From the NCBI GenBank assembly GCA_016124935.1, contig WGMS01000028.1:1-64000 (forward strand): DNA of 64,000 nucleotides, read 5' to 3'. The notes below the pieces were generated by a model that saw nothing but the letters and a program-made list of their open reading frames with translations, had not been told where the DNA came from and made no database searches. This stretch comes from a bacterium. GTDB taxonomy: Bacteria; Cyanobacteriota; Vampirovibrionia; Obscuribacterales; Obscuribacteraceae. The position numbers were made by a program, and so were the translations under genes. Below, one piece after another: positions 43,682-52,852 of the stretch; the first letter of the stretch is position 1; each line of letters starts with the position of its first letter.

Positions 43682-43710
43682 CCGGGTCTGCCTTTAAAAG
43701 GCAAACCCGG
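43682..43710 (-). terminator. Terminator of the aldehyde dehydrogenase gene
   Basis: CCGGGT-c-TGCCTTT / AAAGGCA-a-ACCCGG with one mismatch; on the minus strand a run GGCTTTTTAT follows. It lies 60 bases after the dehydrogenase stop codon. Confidence 0.7.
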
Positions 43711-43770
43711 GAGGGAGTTTGGGATCCGGTTCGGATCGGATTGGATCGGCTTTTGGCTGATTCTGGAGCT

Positions 43771-45219
43771 TTAACCTTTCTTTCCGTAAGGGAACCAGTA
43801 GGATTTAGCCGAGGTGGCGAATTCCCAGTGGACATGCTTTACTTCGCGGAACCCGTCGAGACCTTCTTGACCGAGTTCCCGGGCACCACCACTCAGTTTC
43901 ATGCCTCCGAAAGGACCGGCATAGTTGTCGGTCAGTGGATCGTTTATCCAGATGGTGCCGGCTTTTACATCTTCGAAGAAGAGCTTGGCTTTCATGGGGT
44001 CGCTGGAGAGCAAGCAGGCACCGAGTCCGAATTCGGAGTCGTTGACATAATCAATCGCCTGCTCGAAGTTTTTGTATTCCATCATAGGAATGGTCGGACC
44101 GAAGGTCTCCTCTTTCATGATCTTCATGGAATGATCCACATCGACCAGAACAGTCGGCTCGAAATAATAGCCTTTGTCGAAGTTCTTCGGAACCGAGCCT
44201 CCAACAAGGACCTTTGCACCATGGGCTCTTGCGTCTTCAACATGGTTGGCGACCTTGTCTCTGAAGGTAGGGCCAATCATCGGGCCGATATCGGTGGTGG
44301 GCTCGATGCCTGGGCCTATCTTGAGCTTTTTGACGAACTCTACAATTGCCTCGGTGAACTCCTTTTTTCGTTTCTGTGGAATATAGACCCTCTCGGTGGA
44401 GGTGCAGACCTGACCGGCATTAGAGAGCGCAGAGTAGGCAAGTGCCTTGGCGGTCACTTCCGGATCGGCATCTTCTGCAATCACGAACGCGTCTTTGCCG
44501 CCCAGCTCTAGATGCAGCTTCTTCATAGCCGGTGCCGCCAGGCTGGCTATGCGCTGACCGGTGGCGACACTGCCGGTGAAGGCAATCGCTCTGACAGAAG
44601 GGTGCTTGACCAGGGTCTCGCCCACATCAGGACCGAGACCGTTGACTATATTAATTACCCCTTTGGGAAACTCGTCTAGACAATGCTCCATAATATACAT
44701 GGTGGAAAGCGGAGTCAGCTCGCTCGGTTTGATCACCACGGTATTGCCGGCGGCCAGAGCCGGGGCGACTTTCCAGGCTAACAGCAAAAGAGGATAGTTC
44801 CAGGGCAGGATGCATGCCACCACTCCGAAAGGCTCTTTTACCACGATGTTTAACTGAGAAGGCTGATTGGAGGGCAGTACTCGACCACGTTCATGTCTGC
44901 CCAGTTCGGCGTAATAGTCGAAGGTGTTGACCACCCATTCCATCTCTTCTTCGTTTTCAGGAACGGGTTTGCCTTGCTCCAGAGTGAGAAGCTCGATCAG
45001 CTTCTTTTGATGCTTGCGCATTTTTTGGGCGGCGCCATGGAGCAACTCGGCTCTTATATTGGCAGAGGTGTCTTTCCACCGTTTGAAATTGGATTCGGCC
45101 GCTTCCACCGCTTTGACCACATCGTCGGTGGTGCTGTAGGGAACTGCTCCCAGTTTCTCTTCGGTGGCCGGATTGAAGACTTCTATCTCTTTGACGGCGG
45201 TACTAGATTTTGCTGACAT
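43771..45219 (-). CDS. NAD(P)-dependent aldehyde dehydrogenase
   Basis: 482 residues, full length for the superfamily. Cofactor-binding and catalytic landmarks are in order: ILPWNYPLLLLAWKVAPALA, GNTVVIKPSELTP, FTGSVATGQRI, general-base Glu in LELGGKDAFV, catalytic Cys in NAGQVCTSTERVY, and EETFGPTIPMM. The sequence is in the betaine-aldehyde/succinate-semialdehyde dehydrogenase range, but the substrate cannot be fixed. AGAGGA lies upstream of the ATG. Single-gene unit with its own terminator, divergent from fhs. Confidence 0.92.
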   Translation of the reverse strand: MSAKSSTAVKEIEVFNPATEEKLGAVPYSTTDDVVKAVEAAESNFKRWKDTSANIRAELLHGAAQKMRKHQKKLIELLTLEQGKPVPENEEEMEWVVNTFDYYAELGRHERGRVLPSNQPSQLNIVVKEPFGVVACILPWNYPLLLLAWKVAPALAAGNTVVIKPSELTPLSTMYIMEHCLDEFPKGVINIVNGLGPDVGETLVKHPSVRAIAFTGSVATGQRIASLAAPAMKKLHLELGGKDAFVIAEDADPEVTAKALAYSALSNAGQVCTSTERVYIPQKRKKEFTEAIVEFVKKLKIGPGIEPTTDIGPMIGPTFRDKVANHVEDARAHGAKVLVGGSVPKNFDKGYYFEPTVLVDVDHSMKIMKEETFGPTIPMMEYKNFEQAIDYVNDSEFGLGACLLSSDPMKAKLFFEDVKAGTIWINDPLTDNYAGPFGGMKLSGGARELGQEGLDGFREVKHVHWEFATSAKSYWFPYGKKG

Positions 45220-45461
45220 AAATTTGATTCCTCTTTTGAAGTGGAAACGCGGGGACTATATAAATGACACCTGCCCGGTTAGGCTAATTGAATTTTTTGC
45301 GATTGTACCGGATTGAGCTCGACTCGATCATTAGATTGTCCGGAAAAGCTCTGCGAGCACAAGGCAATTCGTTTTTCGATCTGCATAATGACATCCGCTC
45401 AGTGTATTTGATGGGCGCTTATCTAGGTTATATTTGTCTGGAGCAATCAGGAAGGTGACCC

Positions 45462-47174
45462 ATGACTACTTACGACAAGTCTGCCCGACCAGCCGTCGGA
45501 AACGATCTAGAGATCAATCGTTCTATCACTCCCAAAAGAATATATGAGCTGGCCGAGTCAGTAGGCCTCGATAGAGAGGATCTTATTCCTTACGGGCACT
45601 ATATGGCTAAGCTCAGCCCAGAGTGCCTGGCGCGACTTTTGACCTCGAAGAAATCCGGCAAATTGATTCTGGTCACCGCCACCTCGCCTACAAAAGCAGG
45701 AGAAGGAAAGACTACCGTCTCTATCGGGTTGGTGCAGGCTCTGGCGAGGCTCGGCAACAATGCCCTGGCCGCTCTGCGAGAACCTTCTTTAGGACCGGTT
45801 TTCGGTATGAAGGGCGGTGCCACCGGCGGTGGTTATTCTCAACTCTATCCGATGGAGGAGATCAATCTTCATTTTACCGGTGACTTCCATGCCATCTCCT
45901 CTGCCAATAATTTGATCTCGGCTATGCTCGACAATCATATACATCAGGGTAATGAGCTCGGAATAGACAGCCGAGCTGTTTTTCAAAAGCGGGTGCTCGA
46001 TATGAACGACCGGGCTCTGCGCGATATTGTTATAGGGCTGGGTGGTATCAATGGCGGTTATCCTCGCGAGAGCGGCTTCAATATCACCGCCGCTTCAGAG
46101 ATAATGGCGGTTCTCTGTCTGTCTGATTCTGTTGAGGATTTACGCTCTAGAATAGGACGTATCGTAATCGCCCGCAATATGCGCAAGGAGCCTGTTAGAG
46201 TAAGCGATCTCAAGATAGAAGATGCAGTACTTGCTCTTTTATCCCGGGCGTTATTACCCAATTTAGTCCAGACCTTAGAACAGGTCCCCGCCATCGTCCA
46301 TGGTGGTCCATTCGCCAATATTGCCCATGGCACCTCCAGTGTAATGGCGGGAAGAGCGGCTCGCGCCCTTGGGGAATATGTTATCACCGAAGCCGGTTTC
46401 GGCTCGGATCTGGGCTTCGAAAAGTTTTGCGATATAGTAGCCTCTCCTCGCAGAGAAACGATGACTCCTGATGCGGTGGTGCTGGTTACCACCGTGAGGG
46501 CGCTAAAAATGCACGGTGGGGTCTCTTTTAAGGATCTGGATCATGCCTCGGTCGATGCGGTCTTAGAAGGAACGATTAATTTAGAAAGGCATGTGTCTAT
46601 CGTATCTAAGACCGGATTGCCATTTGTAATTGCGGTCAATGTCTTCAAGCAAGATAGCGAAGAAGAGGTGGAGGCTGTTCTTGCTTATTGCAAAGACAGG
46701 GGTTGGGCTGCAGCACCTTGCAGTCCTTATCTGGAAGGTGGTGCCGGAGTAGAGGCGCTGGGCAAAAAAGTGCTCGAGCTCTGCGAAGGGAGCCGTCCCG
46801 AATTCAAGCCTTTCTATAATACGGACGATACGATAGAATCGAAGATTACAAAGATTGTCACCGAAGTATATGGTGGCAGCGCCGTGGAGTATGAGCCGGC
46901 AGCGAGGCGCCAGCTCAAGTGGCTTAAGGAGCATGGCTTCGGTCATTCTCTGGTTTGTGTGGCCAAGACCCAGTATTCTCTCAGTGATGACGAAAAACGC
47001 CTTGGGGCACCGACCGATTTTGTCGTAAAAATAAGAGACTTCGAAATAGCAGCCGGTGCCGGATTTGTGGTGGCCCTTGCCGGTGATATCATGCGTATGC
47101 CCGGTCTGACCCGCGACCCTTCTGCCCTCGAGTTCAAAGTGGATGAGAGCGGTGCCATAGTTCATCTATATTAG
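45462..47174 (+). CDS. fhs: Formate-tetrahydrofolate ligase
   Basis: 570 residues. ATP-dependent activation of formate to 10-formyl-tetrahydrofolate for one-carbon metabolism. Nucleotide loop TSPTKAGEGKTTVSIGLVQA, REPSLGPVFGMKGGATGGGY, and NLERHVSIVSKTGLPFVIAV are characteristic. GGAAGG stands before the ATG, and a TATATT box at 45429-45434 may be its -10 region. No folD or other one-carbon gene is adjacent. Confidence 0.95.
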   Translation: MTTYDKSARPAVGNDLEINRSITPKRIYELAESVGLDREDLIPYGHYMAKLSPECLARLLTSKKSGKLILVTATSPTKAGEGKTTVSIGLVQALARLGNNALAALREPSLGPVFGMKGGATGGGYSQLYPMEEINLHFTGDFHAISSANNLISAMLDNHIHQGNELGIDSRAVFQKRVLDMNDRALRDIVIGLGGINGGYPRESGFNITAASEIMAVLCLSDSVEDLRSRIGRIVIARNMRKEPVRVSDLKIEDAVLALLSRALLPNLVQTLEQVPAIVHGGPFANIAHGTSSVMAGRAARALGEYVITEAGFGSDLGFEKFCDIVASPRRETMTPDAVVLVTTVRALKMHGGVSFKDLDHASVDAVLEGTINLERHVSIVSKTGLPFVIAVNVFKQDSEEEVEAVLAYCKDRGWAAAPCSPYLEGGAGVEALGKKVLELCEGSRPEFKPFYNTDDTIESKITKIVTEVYGGSAVEYEPAARRQLKWLKEHGFGHSLVCVAKTQYSLSDDEKRLGAPTDFVVKIRDFEIAAGAGFVVALAGDIMRMPGLTRDPSALEFKVDESGAIVHLY

Positions 47175-47316
47175 ATGACTACGATAACTAAAGAGGGAGA
47201 GCAGCTTCTGACCAGGGTCTCCTGACCGTGGCGATTTTGCAGGCGCACTTTTGGCTCTCTCTTTCGCCTCGGTGCTTGCTTGCGGTCTTGCCGTAACCTC
47301 TCGGACTTGATTTTAC

Positions 47317-48123
47317 TCAAGCCCTCGCTTTGATGGTGGTGCCCACAAAAAACTCTCTGAGCGCCGCTTTCAAAAGAATTCCGTCCACCCTGCCGTCGGC
47401 GATACAGACCTGCTCAACGCCGCGCACAAGAGCCTCTAAGCTGTTGGCTAGCTTTTCGATCATGCCCCCTTTCAGCTCTCCCGATTCAATAATCGTCTTT
47501 GCCTCTTCGGGCGCCAACTCTTTGACCAGGCTTTCGGGATCTTCCATGTCTTTCATCAACCCTGGAACGTCAGATAGATAGACCAGGGTCTTAACAGTTA
47601 AAGCGGCAGCGAGAGCCATGGCGGCATGGTCAGCGTTGATGTTGTATTTCTGTCCGAATTCATCGATGCCGGATGGTGCCACCACCGGCACGACCATTGC
47701 ATCATCAAACTGGAAATTATCCAGATTGATGCTGGTGATCTCGCCTACGAAGCCGAGTTCGCCATTTTTTTGTTGCTTGCAATTAAAGAGTTCATGGGTG
47801 TCGTTAATGGCCACGGTCTCGATGCCGTTTTCAGCAAATAGAGATCTGAGTTTCTGATTTACTAGATTCAGTTCGTCTATAACCACGTCGAGGGTGGTGG
47901 CATCGGTAACTCTTAGACCGTTTTTGAATTGTGGCTCGACACCCAGGGCTTGCAGCCGCGCGTTTATATGCGGGCCGCCGCCGTGCACCAGTATCGGTGT
48001 GATGCCATATTTTACAAGTTTGGTGATCTCTTTCACTATCAGAGCCGATTCGCTTTCGGACTTTAGAGTAGAGCCGCCTATTTTTATGAGCACGATGTTT
48101 TTTTCTTCTTCAATAGTTTTCAT
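47317..48123 (-). CDS. argB: Acetylglutamate kinase
   Basis: 268 residues. Phosphorylates N-acetylglutamate in arginine synthesis. The family's LIKIGGSTL and PILVHGGGPHINARLQALG near the start, VVAPSGIDEFGQKYNINADHAA and KGGMIEKLANSLEAL later are all present. No long N-terminal helix of the arginine-inhibited hexameric type is seen. The ATG lies two bases after the argJ stop, with GAGG about ten bases upstream, so argJ-argB is an operon. Confidence 0.94.
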   Translation of the reverse strand: MKTIEEEKNIVLIKIGGSTLKSESESALIVKEITKLVKYGITPILVHGGGPHINARLQALGVEPQFKNGLRVTDATTLDVVIDELNLVNQKLRSLFAENGIETVAINDTHELFNCKQQKNGELGFVGEITSINLDNFQFDDAMVVPVVAPSGIDEFGQKYNINADHAAMALAAALTVKTLVYLSDVPGLMKDMEDPESLVKELAPEEAKTIIESGELKGGMIEKLANSLEALVRGVEQVCIADGRVDGILLKAALREFFVGTTIKARA

Positions 48124-48125
48124 TA

Positions 48126-49418
48126 TTACGCGACCTCGCCTTCTTGAATCAGGGCTTGCAGCTTGGGCAGGCTCTCTATCACATGGTCGCTGGTGTATCT
48201 GCAGGTTCTCTCGATATATTCATGGGTCAGATCGCAGCCCCAGGCTTTGGCAGAGCATTGACCCTGGTTGATGGCGACGGTGACACATACTTGATCCGCT
48301 TTGAGAATCTGGTTTACGCTCACTGATTCTACAAACATGGGGGTGCCGTTCTGCACTAGATAAACCGACTGTTGATTGCCCGCCATGCTTATATCGAGCA
48401 TCGTCATGTCGAAGGGGACTCCGGTAGAGCCCAGCGCCGCTACGATTCTTCCCCAGTTGGGGTCGTTGGCGAAAGCTGCTGTTTTAACCAGATTCGAAGA
48501 GATTATCGCCCGGGCCATTGTGCGGGCATCTTCTAGAGAGTTGGCGCCTTTGACCTCGACTTCGAGCAGTTTGCTGGCCCCTTCTCCATCGGCGGCGATG
48601 GATTTGGCCAGATGCTCGTTGAGATAATTGAGCGCGTCGGCGAAGAGGTGATAGTCCATATCTTCTTCGCATAGCTCTTCGTTGCCGGCCATGCCGTTGG
48701 CCATGGCCACGACCATGTCGTTGGTGGAAGAGTCGCCATCCACCGAGATCATATTATAGGATTTGTTGACGCTTTCAGAAAGAGCTTTTTGTAAGAGTTG
48801 TTTGGAGATTTTTAGATCGGTGGTGATAAAAGAGAGCATGGTTGCCATATTAGGATGGACCATCCCGGAGCCTTTAGCCATGGCGCCAAGCGTAATGGTC
48901 TTGCCCTGAACCTCGAACTGTACTGCCAGCTCTTTGGTATAGGCGTCGGTGGTCATTATCGCTTCAGCCGCTCTTTTGCCGCTCTCTCTGTTATGCCCGA
49001 GTTCCTGACTGACGATGCCTATGCCTTTGACCACATCGTCTATGGGCAGGGGCACGCCTATTATGCCGGTAGAGGAGACCAGAACCTCTTCGGTGGCTGC
49101 TCCCAGCTCATTTGCCAGGGCTTCTGCCATCATTTTGGCGTGGACAGGTCCTATGGGACCGGTGCAAGAGTTGGCGTTGCCGCTGTTTATCACCAGAGCT
49201 TTCACCGGCTCGCCTTTCTGGTTTATGTTATGGTTCCAGAGGACAGGCGGTGCTTTTGCCGTGTTCTGGGTAAAGGTCCCTGCCATCACTGCGGGACAGT
49301 CGCTTACAACTATGGCGAGGTCTTTGCGCTTTCTCTTGAGACCGACATGGGCGCCGCCTGCCTGGAAGCCCTGGGCACTGGTTACACCGCCATTTATCGT
49401 TCTGATTGTCGCCTTCAT
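48126..49418 (-). CDS. argJ: Glutamate N-acetyltransferase / ornithine acetyltransferase
   Basis: 430 residues. Recycles the acetyl group between acetylornithine and glutamate, and in many bacteria also makes acetylglutamate. Self-cleavage occurs before the Thr in MATMLSFITTD, and DGDSSTNDMVVAMANG is the second family motif. ATG 49418 has GGAG eight bases before it. The frame is open to 49457, but those codons would lie in the attenuator-like terminator. Controlled, in all likelihood, by the leader described at 49498-49581. Confidence 0.94.
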   Translation of the reverse strand: MKATIRTINGGVTSAQGFQAGGAHVGLKRKRKDLAIVVSDCPAVMAGTFTQNTAKAPPVLWNHNINQKGEPVKALVINSGNANSCTGPIGPVHAKMMAEALANELGAATEEVLVSSTGIIGVPLPIDDVVKGIGIVSQELGHNRESGKRAAEAIMTTDAYTKELAVQFEVQGKTITLGAMAKGSGMVHPNMATMLSFITTDLKISKQLLQKALSESVNKSYNMISVDGDSSTNDMVVAMANGMAGNEELCEEDMDYHLFADALNYLNEHLAKSIAADGEGASKLLEVEVKGANSLEDARTMARAIISSNLVKTAAFANDPNWGRIVAALGSTGVPFDMTMLDISMAGNQQSVYLVQNGTPMFVESVSVNQILKADQVCVTVAINQGQCSAKAWGCDLTHEYIERTCRYTSDHVIESLPKLQALIQEGEVA

Positions 49419-49443
49419 ATCCTTAACTCCATAAACAAAGAAA

Positions 49444-49470
49444 AACCCCGAGCTCAATGGGCTCGGGGTT
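49444..49470 (-). terminator. Terminator before argJ
   Basis: On the minus strand AACCCCGAGC and GCTCGGGGTT form a perfect 10-bp stem (7-base loop) followed by TTT and CTTTG, only 25 bases before the argJ ATG. Its left arm can pair instead with GCTCGGG at 49523-49517, so it behaves like an attenuator. Confidence 0.8.
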
Positions 49471-49497
49471 AAAAAAATGACAAATCCGCTTAGAAAA

Positions 49498-49581
49498 TCA
49501 GCGATGCCAGAATCTACCCGAGCGCGTCGTCACGGGGCTTCGTCGGAGGCTAAGATGGCTGGTTGTTGCTGGATTCAACAC
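49498..49581 (-). CDS. Possible arg leader peptide
   Basis: 27 codons from GTG 49581, ending LRRSPVTTRSGRFWHR, with six Arg among the last 16 residues and a CGA-CGA pair. The segment GCTCGGG (49523-49517) lies inside the frame just after the Arg pair and can pair with CCCGAGC in the terminator left arm. Arginine shortage would stall the ribosome and favour readthrough into argJ-argB. The weak GAG-only ribosome site and the GTG start keep this uncertain. Confidence 0.45.
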   Translation of the reverse strand: MLNPATTSHLSLRRSPVTTRSGRFWHR

Positions 49582-49652
49582 GAATAATTCTCGATGGACT
49601 GATGGATCTGGTCTGTTAGAGAGGCGCCATATCAGCGCCTGACCAGAACAGG

Positions 49653-49681
49653 AATTTAACATCGGCTTAGGGGGGTGTCAA
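49653..49681 (-). promoter_or_regulatory. Promoter of the argJ leader
   Basis: Minus-strand TTGACA (49681-49676) and TAAATT (49658-49653), 17 bases apart, just after argC. The transcript would start near 49646 and begin with a hairpin (CTGGTC...GACCAG enclosing AGGCGC...GCGCCT, 49604-49645). Confidence 0.55.
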
Positions 49682-49701
49682 GAAAAACTTTCCACATCTG
49701 T

Positions 49702-50757
49702 TTACAGAAATTGCGGAACAGGCGCCAGCCCGGCTCTTTCATCCAGGTTACAAGCCAGATTCATATTTTGTATTGCCTGGCCTGAAGCACCTTTTATAAG
49801 GTTATCCAGGGCAGAGGTGACAATCAGCCGACCGGTGCGCGTATCTTCTTTGAGGGCGATATCGCAATAGTTTGATCCCCGCACAAATCTTGTCTGGGCC
49901 GATTCTAGAGACAGCACCCGGACAAAGGGTTCTTTTTCATAGAAGTCTTTGTATAGAGTCGTTATCGAATCAAAGCTGTGTCCATCGGGAACCGGGCAGT
50001 AGGCGGTGACCAGAATGCCACGCTGCATCGGTATCAGATGCGGTGTGAAGGTTATTTTAATAGGCTGCCCGGCTGCTTCTGAAAGCTCTTGTTCTATCTC
50101 CGGGGTGTGTCTGTGACCGGCTACTTTATAGGCTTTCAGATTCTCATTCACTTCGTTATATAATGTATCCAGGTTGAGAGATCGTCCGGCACCGGAGACT
50201 CCGGATTTGGCGTCTATGATGGGCTCTTGAAGAAGACCGGCACAGGCAAGGGGAAGCAGAGCCAGTTCGCTGGCGGTGGCATAGCAGCCAGGATTGGCGA
50301 TTAGCTTGGCCTGTTTTATCTGTTCTCTGTGTCTTTCGGGCAGACCGTAAACCGCCTCTTTCAGGGCTTTTGGAAAGGGATGCCGGAGGTCGTACCAGAC
50401 CTCATAATCAAGTTTGTTCTTGAGGCGGAAGTCGGCACCTAAATCTATAACGATTCTGCTGCGATAAGAAATCTCTTGCAGCATTTTGGCTGAGAGCCCA
50501 TGGGGCAACGCCAGAAAAAGAACATCGATATCCTCCACCCGGCCGTGGATATGGTCGTTGCCGGATAGCTCCAGATCGACGATACCGTTGAAGGAGGGAA
50601 AGACTCTTGAGAATGGCTCTCCGGCGTAACTTCTTGAGGTAAGCAGGGCAATTTCAGCCTCGGGATGACCGACCAGGAGCCGGACCAGCTCTATGCCTGT
50701 GTAACCGGTGGCTCCTATTATTCCGGCTTTTAACTTTCTTGTTTCAGCCATGTCCAT
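49702..50757 (-). CDS. argC: N-acetyl-gamma-glutamyl-phosphate reductase
   Basis: 351 residues, NADPH-dependent third step of arginine synthesis. Nucleotide-binding GIIGATGYTGIELVRLL and catalytic Cys in LIANPGCYATASELALLPL are clear. Two in-frame Met codons (50757 and 50751) are possible starts; the first overlaps the preceding gene by 28 bases, so expression is at least partly coupled to it. argJ and argB lie downstream on the same strand but behind their own promoter and attenuator. Confidence 0.94.
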   Translation of the reverse strand: MDMAETRKLKAGIIGATGYTGIELVRLLVGHPEAEIALLTSRSYAGEPFSRVFPSFNGIVDLELSGNDHIHGRVEDIDVLFLALPHGLSAKMLQEISYRSRIVIDLGADFRLKNKLDYEVWYDLRHPFPKALKEAVYGLPERHREQIKQAKLIANPGCYATASELALLPLACAGLLQEPIIDAKSGVSGAGRSLNLDTLYNEVNENLKAYKVAGHRHTPEIEQELSEAAGQPIKITFTPHLIPMQRGILVTAYCPVPDGHSFDSITTLYKDFYEKEPFVRVLSLESAQTRFVRGSNYCDIALKEDTRTGRLIVTSALDNLIKGASGQAIQNMNLACNLDERAGLAPVPQFL

Positions 50758-52064
50758 TGCGCTCGCTGGGGAATGTAGACTTTGAGATTTTCCAGGGTTT
50801 TGTCGAGGTTGCGGCTTTTGCTCTTGCAGAAGCGCAATATATCTACCGAGTCTTCTAAGTCGAGAAAACCGCTCATATGAATTGAGTACAATCTCAATGC
50901 GGTGACCAGGAAGTCTTTCTCCAGAATCTGCGACTTCACCAGGGTCTCCATCTGTAGCCTTGGTACGCCATGGTCCGGTACAAGAGCCATGGTCAGTTCG
51001 TGGCTGGCTAGAGCATCGGCTTTGAGCAGGTATTGAGGAAAGCTGATCTCCGGTTTCTTTAGAGCCTCGGTGGGTGATATCGATTCGAGCGCTTTATTCA
51101 GATTGTCGCCGTGGTTGCAAATTCTGTCCAGGACATGGGCTGCCTGATAGGGTTTCAACTTTCCTTTCGCCACCAGATCAACCAGGCTGCCTGCGCACTG
51201 AAGCTGATACGAATTGACCAGGGCGCGCTCCAGTAAGATTTGACCGAATTCTTTTCTCTTCAGCACTTCGATCTCGTAACACTCTGCCAGGTCCTCGCGA
51301 GTAATAGCACCGGCCATGGTGAAGAGATCCCTCTCTTGAAGAACAGCCTCCTGTACGTTTTGAACGAAATCCAGTTCGTAGAGCGCCTGTTCGTAGACGA
51401 TATCTTTTTGTCTGGCATAGCGCAGAGCCTGGGTCGCTTTCACCGACTCGATGGTCTTGCCTCTAAGGGTGACGACTGCATCCAGCGAAGAGATCAACTC
51501 TGCCGGGGTCAGCCTGTTGTCCATGACCAGGAGATGACCGATCATCATCGATGAATCCTGGGAGAGTTTAATCAGGCGGCCTAAATCCTCGGATGAGATG
51601 AATTTGGTCTGCAGCAGCAGCGTGGTCAGTTCGTTGGTGGCACTGACTACTATCCTGGTCTTCTCGTGCAGGCTGTTTACGCTCGTAATCGCTTCGTCAA
51701 TACTGACCAGTTTCTGCATCGCTATGCGCAGCGCTCGGATAGCCACATCGAAGGTGAGCTCGCGGTGCGCTATTCTTTGTTGCAGTTCAAGGGCAAGGCT
51801 GAGATTACTGTCCGATAGCATACCCGAGCGTTTGATGGCGTCGATCACGGATAGATTGAGATTCTGAGCCATGGTTCTCGCCGTATCTATCTCTTCGCGA
51901 ACGACGACGCCGCTCCCTTGAAGCAGTCTAAGCAATATTTCGGTTTCGTTCTCGTTTATGCTCACGCCTTTGTCTCTTGATCCGTTCTTCAGATTCGATA
52001 GAACCGGAATCAATAATACAAGAATACTAGCTCCTGCCACCGCGGTCGATTTATCTGCTCTCAT
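50730..52064 (-). CDS. Unknown repeat protein, GspE N-terminal-like helical units
   Basis: About 444 residues. A short hydrophobic start (about 8-25) may be a membrane anchor. The rest repeats a pattern of about 65 residues seen in type II secretion/MshE-type N-terminal domains: LLRLLQGSGVVVREEIDTAR, LLLQTKFISSEDLGRLIKLS, GHLLVMDNRLTPAELISSLD, GQILLERALVNSYQLQCAGS. No ATPase follows. Start taken at ATG 52064; TTG 52076 is also open. Its stop lies inside argC. Role unknown, possibly scaffold or cyclic-nucleotide binding as in MshE domains. Confidence 0.65.
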   Translation of the reverse strand: MRADKSTAVAGASILVLLIPVLSNLKNGSRDKGVSINENETEILLRLLQGSGVVVREEIDTARTMAQNLNLSVIDAIKRSGMLSDSNLSLALELQQRIAHRELTFDVAIRALRIAMQKLVSIDEAITSVNSLHEKTRIVVSATNELTTLLLQTKFISSEDLGRLIKLSQDSSMMIGHLLVMDNRLTPAELISSLDAVVTLRGKTIESVKATQALRYARQKDIVYEQALYELDFVQNVQEAVLQERDLFTMAGAITREDLAECYEIEVLKRKEFGQILLERALVNSYQLQCAGSLVDLVAKGKLKPYQAAHVLDRICNHGDNLNKALESISPTEALKKPEISFPQYLLKADALASHELTMALVPDHGVPRLQMETLVKSQILEKDFLVTALRLYSIHMSGFLDLEDSVDILRFCKSKSRNLDKTLENLKVYIPQRAQWTWLKQES

Positions 52065-52138
52065 CCTATTCGTCAACGGATGTCAGGTGGACCCTTTGTG
52101 CCAATAATGAGTGAGCTGAGTTCCTGTATCATATTGAG

Positions 52139-52537
52139 ATGACTGGTGAAGAGAACAGGGTACTAGCTGCGGTTATCGAACGCACCGGAAGGTTTTTGTT
52201 GTGCCGACGTCCCGAGCATAAAAATCATGGAGGGCTCTTCGAGTTCCCCGGAGGCAAACTGGAAGTCGGAGAGTGTCTGGCTGATGCCGCCAGGCGGGAA
52301 TTACAGGAAGAACTGGCGCTGGAAGTGCTGGATGTGGGTGCGGTTCTTTTCTTCGCCCTCGACAAAAGTTCCGGTCTGACAATATGTTTTACCGCGGTGA
52401 GCGTCCTGGGAGAGCCGCAGTTGATAGAGCATTCCGAGTTGTGCTGGGTAGAGCCCTGTGAAGTTGTCGGTCTACCTCTGGCGCCCAGCGACAGGCTCTT
52501 TGCAGAGTTTCTCCTCGCCGAAATCGGCAAGAACTAG
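52139..52537 (+). CDS. NUDIX hydrolase, MutT-like
   Basis: 132 residues. The NUDIX box reads GGKLEVGECLADAARRELQE-EL, with the metal-binding Glu residues intact and Ala at the usual final Gly. LAAVIERTGRFLLCRRPEH and the size match 8-oxo-dGTP or other nucleotide-cleaning enzymes. No ribosome site is visible before ATG 52139, so the start is not certain. Confidence 0.87.
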   Translation: MTGEENRVLAAVIERTGRFLLCRRPEHKNHGGLFEFPGGKLEVGECLADAARRELQEELALEVLDVGAVLFFALDKSSGLTICFTAVSVLGEPQLIEHSELCWVEPCEVVGLPLAPSDRLFAEFLLAEIGKN

Positions 52538-52623
52538 TGCCGGGAATCAAAGAGGATTTTGGTGGTAGAATAACCAGCCTGTTAGTCCAGTTAATTGTTT
52601 TCACTTACCAACAGGAAGAAGTC

Positions 52624-52815
52624 ATGAGCGCGATATTTTTTGAAATCGATACCGGTAAGCAAAGATTCGAGACCGTCAACCTTGCTAATGTGATCCGCAT
52701 TATTGATATCGGCGGCGGTTACACGGATTTTCATTTCGTTGACGGAAGCAAGCAAGTTGCCCAGACCCCTTATGACGAAATGAAGGTCAAAGTTCAGCAA
52801 GCAACCTCCAAGTAG
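52624..52815 (+). CDS. Small unknown protein
   Basis: 63 residues (MSAIFFEIDTGKQRFETVNL, then ANVIRIIDIGGGYTDFHFVD and PYDEMKVKVQQATSK). AGGA seven bases before ATG 52624 supports the start; the open frame extends back to 52537 but without a ribosome site. Beta-alpha-type fold likely. No family recognised. Confidence 0.6.
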   Translation: MSAIFFEIDTGKQRFETVNLANVIRIIDIGGGYTDFHFVDGSKQVAQTPYDEMKVKVQQATSK

Positions 52816-52852
52816 TAGACTTGCTGCCCTGTCGCGAATTCCACCGGTCTAA

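Noticed and set aside
43741..44511. 256-codon frame antisense to the aldehyde dehydrogenase
   Set aside because: Mirror of a conserved gene, no ribosome site and no recognisable family.
47175..47316. Terminator between fhs and argB
   Set aside because: An imperfect GAGAGC...GCTCTC inverted repeat exists, but its loop exceeds 45 bases and no T run follows, so it is not listed as a feature.
49419..49457. N-terminal extension of argJ
   Set aside because: Codons overlap the terminator; ATG 49418 has a proper ribosome site and matches usual ArgJ starts.
49471..49646. T-box riboswitch before argJ
   Set aside because: No AGGGTGG-like T-box sequence or specifier-loop layout could be found.
49498..49662. 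Longer arg leader starting at ATG 49662
   Set aside because: The ATG lies upstream of the predicted transcription start, inside the promoter spacer, so the shorter GTG frame is preferred.
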